Assembly: GCA_028699735.1 (NCBI GenBank)
Contig: JAQVUB010000066.1
Coordinates: forward strand, 1-9,579
DNA from: Lentisphaeria bacterium
GTDB taxonomy: Bacteria; Verrucomicrobiota; Lentisphaeria; Oligosphaerales; Oligosphaeraceae
Direction: 5' to 3'
Length of the DNA: 9,579 bases
In this document: positions 7,143 to 9,579 of the stretch, piece by piece
Numbering within the stretch: position 1 is the first letter of the stretch
Layout of the letters: the number at the start of each line of letters is the position of its first letter
Notes under the pieces: generated by a model
Told to the model about the DNA's origin: nothing
What the model saw: only the letters and a program-made list of their open reading frames with translations
Database searches by the model: none
Made by a program: the position numbers and the translations under genes

Positions 7143-7203
7143 CCCAACCGGGGGCTGACCATACCCTCGCGCGCGCGAGGCAGGTTGGGCACCTGGCAAG
7201 GTG
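7143..7203. repeat. Nested palindromes around an alternating CG core
   Basis: CCTCGCGCGCGCGAGG (7165-7180) is a perfect 16-bp palindrome with an alternating CG centre. It lies between CCCAACC (7143-7149) and its exact reverse complement GGTTGGG (7183-7189). A further small hairpin, CACCT (7190-7194) with AGGTG (7199-7203), abuts it. The element could form a cruciform or an RNA hairpin. No T-run follows. Confidence 0.7.
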
Positions 7204-7229
7204 GTACCAGTCTTTTGGGAACTGCACCC

Positions 7230-7276
7230 GATCCGACAGATCGGTCTGATCAGTCAGATCGATCATGGACTGGATC
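7230..7276. repeat. Nonamer GATC tandem repeat
   Basis: Four 9-base units begin with GATC at 7230, 7239, 7248 and 7257 (consensus GATCNGTCA). Two more GATC follow at 7261 and 7273, making six in 47 bases. Read through, it gives DRSDQSDRS-like strings, which I know as a spurious-protein signature of intergenic repeats in other bacteria. The GATC density would matter if the host has a Dam-type methylase; none is seen here. Confidence 0.8.
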
Positions 7277-7293
7277 GAAGATATCCCCTGCTA

Positions 7294-7307
7294 CTTGCCG
7301 CTTGCCA
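7294..7307. repeat. Heptamer pair CTTGCCG / CTTGCCA
   Basis: Two adjacent 7-base units differ only in the last base. It is short, but it has the same 7-base period as the array at 6884-6918 and belongs to the same repeat-rich spacer. Confidence 0.5.
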
Positions 7308-7334
7308 CATAGAGGGCGTCCAAAAAGCTTTTTT

Positions 7335-7356
7335 AACCACGGAATACACGGAATAC
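7335..7356. repeat. Nonamer pair ACGGAATAC
   Basis: After AACC, two identical ACGGAATAC units stand at 7339-7347 and 7348-7356. A decayed continuation then leads into copy 2 of the 19-mer. The translation TTEYTEY is another signature I know from spurious proteins made of such repeats. Confidence 0.75.
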
Positions 7357-7361
7357 TTGGA

Positions 7362-7380
7362 GTGGACTGGCGCCCACAAC
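7362..7380. repeat. Duplicated 19-mer, copy 2
   Basis: GTGGACTGGCGCCCACAAC matches 6861-6879 at 18 of 19 positions in the same orientation, about 500 bases away. Here it joins the ACGGAATAC pair to the inverted copy of the TTTCGTG-type repeat. This suggests that the 19-mer belongs to a composite repeat block. Confidence 0.75.
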
Positions 7381-7388
7381 CTATTTTT

Positions 7389-7417
7389 AACAACGAAATA
7401 CACAAAAAGACACGAAG
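7389..7417. repeat. TTTCGTG-type repeat, inverted copy C
   Basis: Read on the opposite strand, this contains CTTCGTGTC and TTTCGTTGTT, matching copies A and B, with one extra internal unit (TTTTTGTGTA). It faces copy B (7466-7502) across 48 bases. The pair could therefore form a long imperfect hairpin. Confidence 0.65.
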
Positions 7418-7465
7418 TTTTGTAAAGGTTGTTGCGTTGCAGTCAACACCGTTTCCATGAAATTT

Positions 7466-7502
7466 TTTCGGGTCGTTTCGTGCTTTTCGTTGTTCAAAAA
7501 AA
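7466..7502. repeat. TTTCGTG-type repeat, copy B
   Basis: Same orientation as copy A (3457-3493), with TTTCGGG, TTTCGTG and CTTTTCGTTGT followed by a run of seven A. Copies A and B each lie upstream of a gene unit, about 220 bases before the activase and 80 bases before the glycosidase. Confidence 0.7.
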
Positions 7503-7582
7503 CCTTCGTTACCAGCTTTACGTATTATTCAGCAGAACTTGAAATGATCACTGTCTTTAACCAGAAACAATAAGGAAATTCA
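7503..7582 (+). promoter_or_regulatory. Leader of the glycosidase gene with possible -10
   Basis: TATTAT (7523-7528) differs from the -10 consensus by one base, but no recognisable -35 lies 16-18 bp upstream. AAGGA (7572-7576) stands 6 bases before the ATG at 7583 and fixes the start of the glycosidase. Confidence 0.3.
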
Positions 7583-9579
7583 ATGCATCTTCCATGTTTA
7601 AATTCACTGCAGTGCGGAAACCTTGATTTTCAACCCTATGCGATAATTGACAATCAAAAAATCGAAGGGATTCAGAGCAGCTTTCAATACAACCTGGAAA
7701 AGGGGAATGCGCATTTGATCCTGGGAAAAAAGGCTCTCTTCCGCGATGATCTTTTCTTCACCTTTGAGAACGATCAAATCGTCTGCCGCCGCAAGTTTCA
7801 GAATCTTTCCGGAGAAGTCATGAAACTCAACGAATTGGGGATCACTCTCGCGGGAATCACTTTTGGCGGCTCCCCCCGGGATGACTTTTTCTATCATAAC
7901 GAGAATCCGCGGATTTACGAGGTCATGGCCTTTCCCGTTGACTACAAACGTACTGCCGAGGATGCCAAAGACCGTTCTTTTGATCTTCAGGCCGGCAACC
8001 GCTGGGCGGATCCGGGGGTGGTTTGTGATCGGATCGGGCGCAGCCCCTATCAGCCTTTTCCCGCGATCCTGCTGGGAAATTACAAGTCCGTTCACGGCAT
8101 TGTTCATGGTACACTGAACCAGAGCGTCTTCTTCCACAACTATCTCGTCAGCCATGACGGCGCTACCGTGACAATGGAGACCTTTTCGGGATTTAAAGAC
8201 AATGCATGGCTGGAGATCGAACCAGGACGTATTCTCACGGACGAATGGTATCTCGGCGCCACGGAGCAGGCGAACCGCATTGAACATATTTTTGACAACT
8301 ACAGCAAAGTCCTGCGCAAAAAGCTTCCTCCCATGTATGGAGCGACTGCGATCAACCGCGACAACATGGTCTGGGGATCCTGGAACGACGGCCTGTACCG
8401 GAAGATCAGCGAACAGCTGATCCTTGAAGAGGCAGATTACCTCAAAAAGAATTTCCCGACCGTTCGCTGGATCCAGGTTGATGACGGGTATGCCAACCGG
8501 GACCTGAACAAATCCGCTCACGGGCTGGGTGTCCCCTACGAAGGGGAAGAAGGAGTCGCGTACAAGAAATTCCCGGAAGGACTGCGCTCGTTCACCGATA
8601 AAGTCCGTGCCATCGGCCTGCGCCCGGCGATCTGGATCGGGGGATTCTGCCCGAAGGATACAAAAATTTACCAGGAACATCCGGAATGGTTCCTGGACTA
8701 CAGTTATCGCGTGGGCAGTTCCTCTCCGCTGGATGTGAGTCTTCCCGAGGCTCGCAATTACATGACCTTTGCACTGGATAAACTGATCACCGAATACGGC
8801 TTTGAAGCGGTCAAGCACGATTTCTGGAGCTACGCTTTTGAAGACAGTCATGATCTTTATCACAATCATGAGGCATCCGGTTATGAATGGCGCGACTGGT
8901 GGCTCAAGGAGCTGCGTAAGCGGATCGCCAGCGACGGCTACTTGCAGACCGGATGCGATATTGTGATGGGCAACCCCTTCCTCGGTGAATTCTTTACCAA
9001 CTACCGCTATGGCATCGACATCGGCGGCGGCAACTGGGATTATGTCCGAACCAACTATCTCTGGGGAATGGCCTGTTTCGCAACTCATACAGGCGATCTC
9101 TTTGTGCCGAACAGCGATTCGGTTGGTCTGTTCCCGGGACTCAATGATACAGAAGCGATGTTCTGCCTCAATTATTGCCTGGTCACCCATACCATGGTGG
9201 AGATCGCAGGGCGCCTCAGTCAGAATCCGGATTCGCCCCGGCTTGCCCCGCTCAAAAAGGCGGTTTGCAACCCCAATAACGGGCAGGATGTTTTCTTCGC
9301 CGGATGGGATTACCTTGATCCGAAACAGAAATACCCCGCCGTACTCTATTTTAACACGGCGCATTTCTGTCCGGCACAAGAGCAGCCTGGATTGCCGCTC
9401 AGAACAGTGGGCCTATTCAATCTCGAGGACGAGGAGCAGACCCTTACCTTCAAGGCCTCTGAAATCGGGCTTGAGGATTCCGGATCCTATGTCCTGACCG
9501 ATGTCTGGAGCGGAAAAGAGTTTGCTCTGAAGGGGGCGTTCAGCTGTTCGGTTGCAGCACACGGAAGCCGTCTGCTGGC
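7583..9579 (+). CDS. GH36-like alpha-galactosidase (melibiase family), 3' end cut off
   Basis: The open frame covers 665 codons and runs off the window edge. It encodes a clan GH-D retaining glycoside hydrolase that probably removes terminal alpha-galactosyl residues from oligosaccharides. No signal peptide is seen (MHLPCLNSLQCGNLDFQ), so it should act in the cytoplasm on imported sugars. Residues 1 to about 250 form the N-terminal beta-sandwich. The catalytic barrel has VWGSWNDG (Trp264), WIQVDDGYA (Asp300-Asp301), FPEGLRSF, GLRPAIWIGGF, SPLDVSLPEA and VKHDFW, where Asp413 aligns with the nucleophile. Asp479 in RYGIDIGGGN, 66 residues on, is the likely acid/base, a spacing usual for GH36. 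A C-terminal sandwich begins near residue 600 (YVLTDVWSGKEF). The KHDF and GIDIGGG contexts differ from well-studied GH36 enzymes, so the exact sugar specificity is uncertain. It is separated from the radical enzyme operon by 731 bp and is probably its own transcript. Confidence 0.88.
   Translation, partial: MHLPCLNSLQCGNLDFQPYAIIDNQKIEGIQSSFQYNLEKGNAHLILGKKALFRDDLFFTFENDQIVCRRKFQNLSGEVMKLNELGITLAGITFGGSPRDDFFYHNENPRIYEVMAFPVDYKRTAEDAKDRSFDLQAGNRWADPGVVCDRIGRSPYQPFPAILLGNYKSVHGIVHGTLNQSVFFHNYLVSHDGATVTMETFSGFKDNAWLEIEPGRILTDEWYLGATEQANRIEHIFDNYSKVLRKKLPPMYGATAINRDNMVWGSWNDGLYRKISEQLILEEADYLKKNFPTVRWIQVDDGYANRDLNKSAHGLGVPYEGEEGVAYKKFPEGLRSFTDKVRAIGLRPAIWIGGFCPKDTKIYQEHPEWFLDYSYRVGSSSPLDVSLPEARNYMTFALDKLITEYGFEAVKHDFWSYAFEDSHDLYHNHEASGYEWRDWWLKELRKRIASDGYLQTGCDIVMGNPFLGEFFTNYRYGIDIGGGNWDYVRTNYLWGMACFATHTGDLFVPNSDSVGLFPGLNDTEAMFCLNYCLVTHTMVEIAGRLSQNPDSPRLAPLKKAVCNPNNGQDVFFAGWDYLDPKQKYPAVLYFNTAHFCPAQEQPGLPLRTVGLFNLEDEEQTLTFKASEIGLEDSGSYVLTDVWSGKEFALKGAFSCSVAAHGSRLL

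Noticed and set aside
6884..7422. CRISPR-like array
   Set aside because: The units are 7 or 9 bases, with no 23-40 base repeats, no uniform spacers and no cas genes.
7083..7460. 125-codon + strand frame in the repeat spacer
   Set aside because: Its product is a translation of the short tandem repeats (DRSDQSD-like strings), with no ribosome binding site and no domain.
7604..9379. 591-codon antisense frame opposite the glycosidase
   Set aside because: The + strand frame has conserved GH36 motifs and catalytic residues; the antisense frame shows none.

Overview
The window reads as chromosomal DNA of an anaerobic, fermentative, carbohydrate-using bacterium of moderate GC content. Every recognisable gene is on the + strand. 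No rRNA, tRNA, CRISPR array, integrase or transposase is visible. The gene set is a PPi-linked pyruvate phosphate dikinase, an oxygen-sensitive glycyl radical enzyme with its activase, and a cytoplasmic clan GH-D glycosidase. Together with the long, repeat-littered intergenic spaces, this suggests an anaerobic member of the PVC superphylum (Lentisphaerota, Kiritimatiellota or Verrucomicrobiota). That placement is a tentative inference from gene style, not a demonstrated one.

Layout. Positions 1-305 form a compact unit: a possible -10 box, a perfect AAGGAGG ribosome binding site, a 34-residue very basic mini-protein (125-229) and an intrinsic terminator. Next comes a leader with a 10-bp perfect inverted repeat (371-415), then ppdK (477-3275) with a strong terminator (3292-3328). 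A 441-bp spacer follows, holding one copy of a TTTCGTG-type dispersed repeat. The two-gene glycyl radical operon comes next: activase (3717-4625), then the radical enzyme (4641-6851), 15 bp apart. A 731-bp spacer (6852-7582) is a patchwork of short tandem repeats (7-mers and 9-mers), palindromes, a duplicated 19-mer and an inverted pair of the TTTCGTG-type repeat. The last gene (7583 to the window edge) is a GH36-like alpha-galactosidase, cut off by the end of the window.

How the genes may fit together. PPDK interconverts PEP and pyruvate with ATP/AMP/PPi, as in anaerobes that run PPi-dependent glycolysis. The glycyl radical enzyme is not a classical pyruvate formate-lyase. It has a single active-site Cys followed by Glu (GCYE), and its activase carries two extra ferredoxin-type clusters, as in radical dehydratases, C-S and C-N lyases and decarboxylases. 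Its GCYE and RVCGWNVHF motifs differ from those of the characterised families I know, and no neighbouring gene reveals the substrate. This is the best candidate in the window for undescribed chemistry. The glycosidase lies beyond a long non-coding spacer and is probably transcribed separately, so a link to the radical enzyme is only a possibility.
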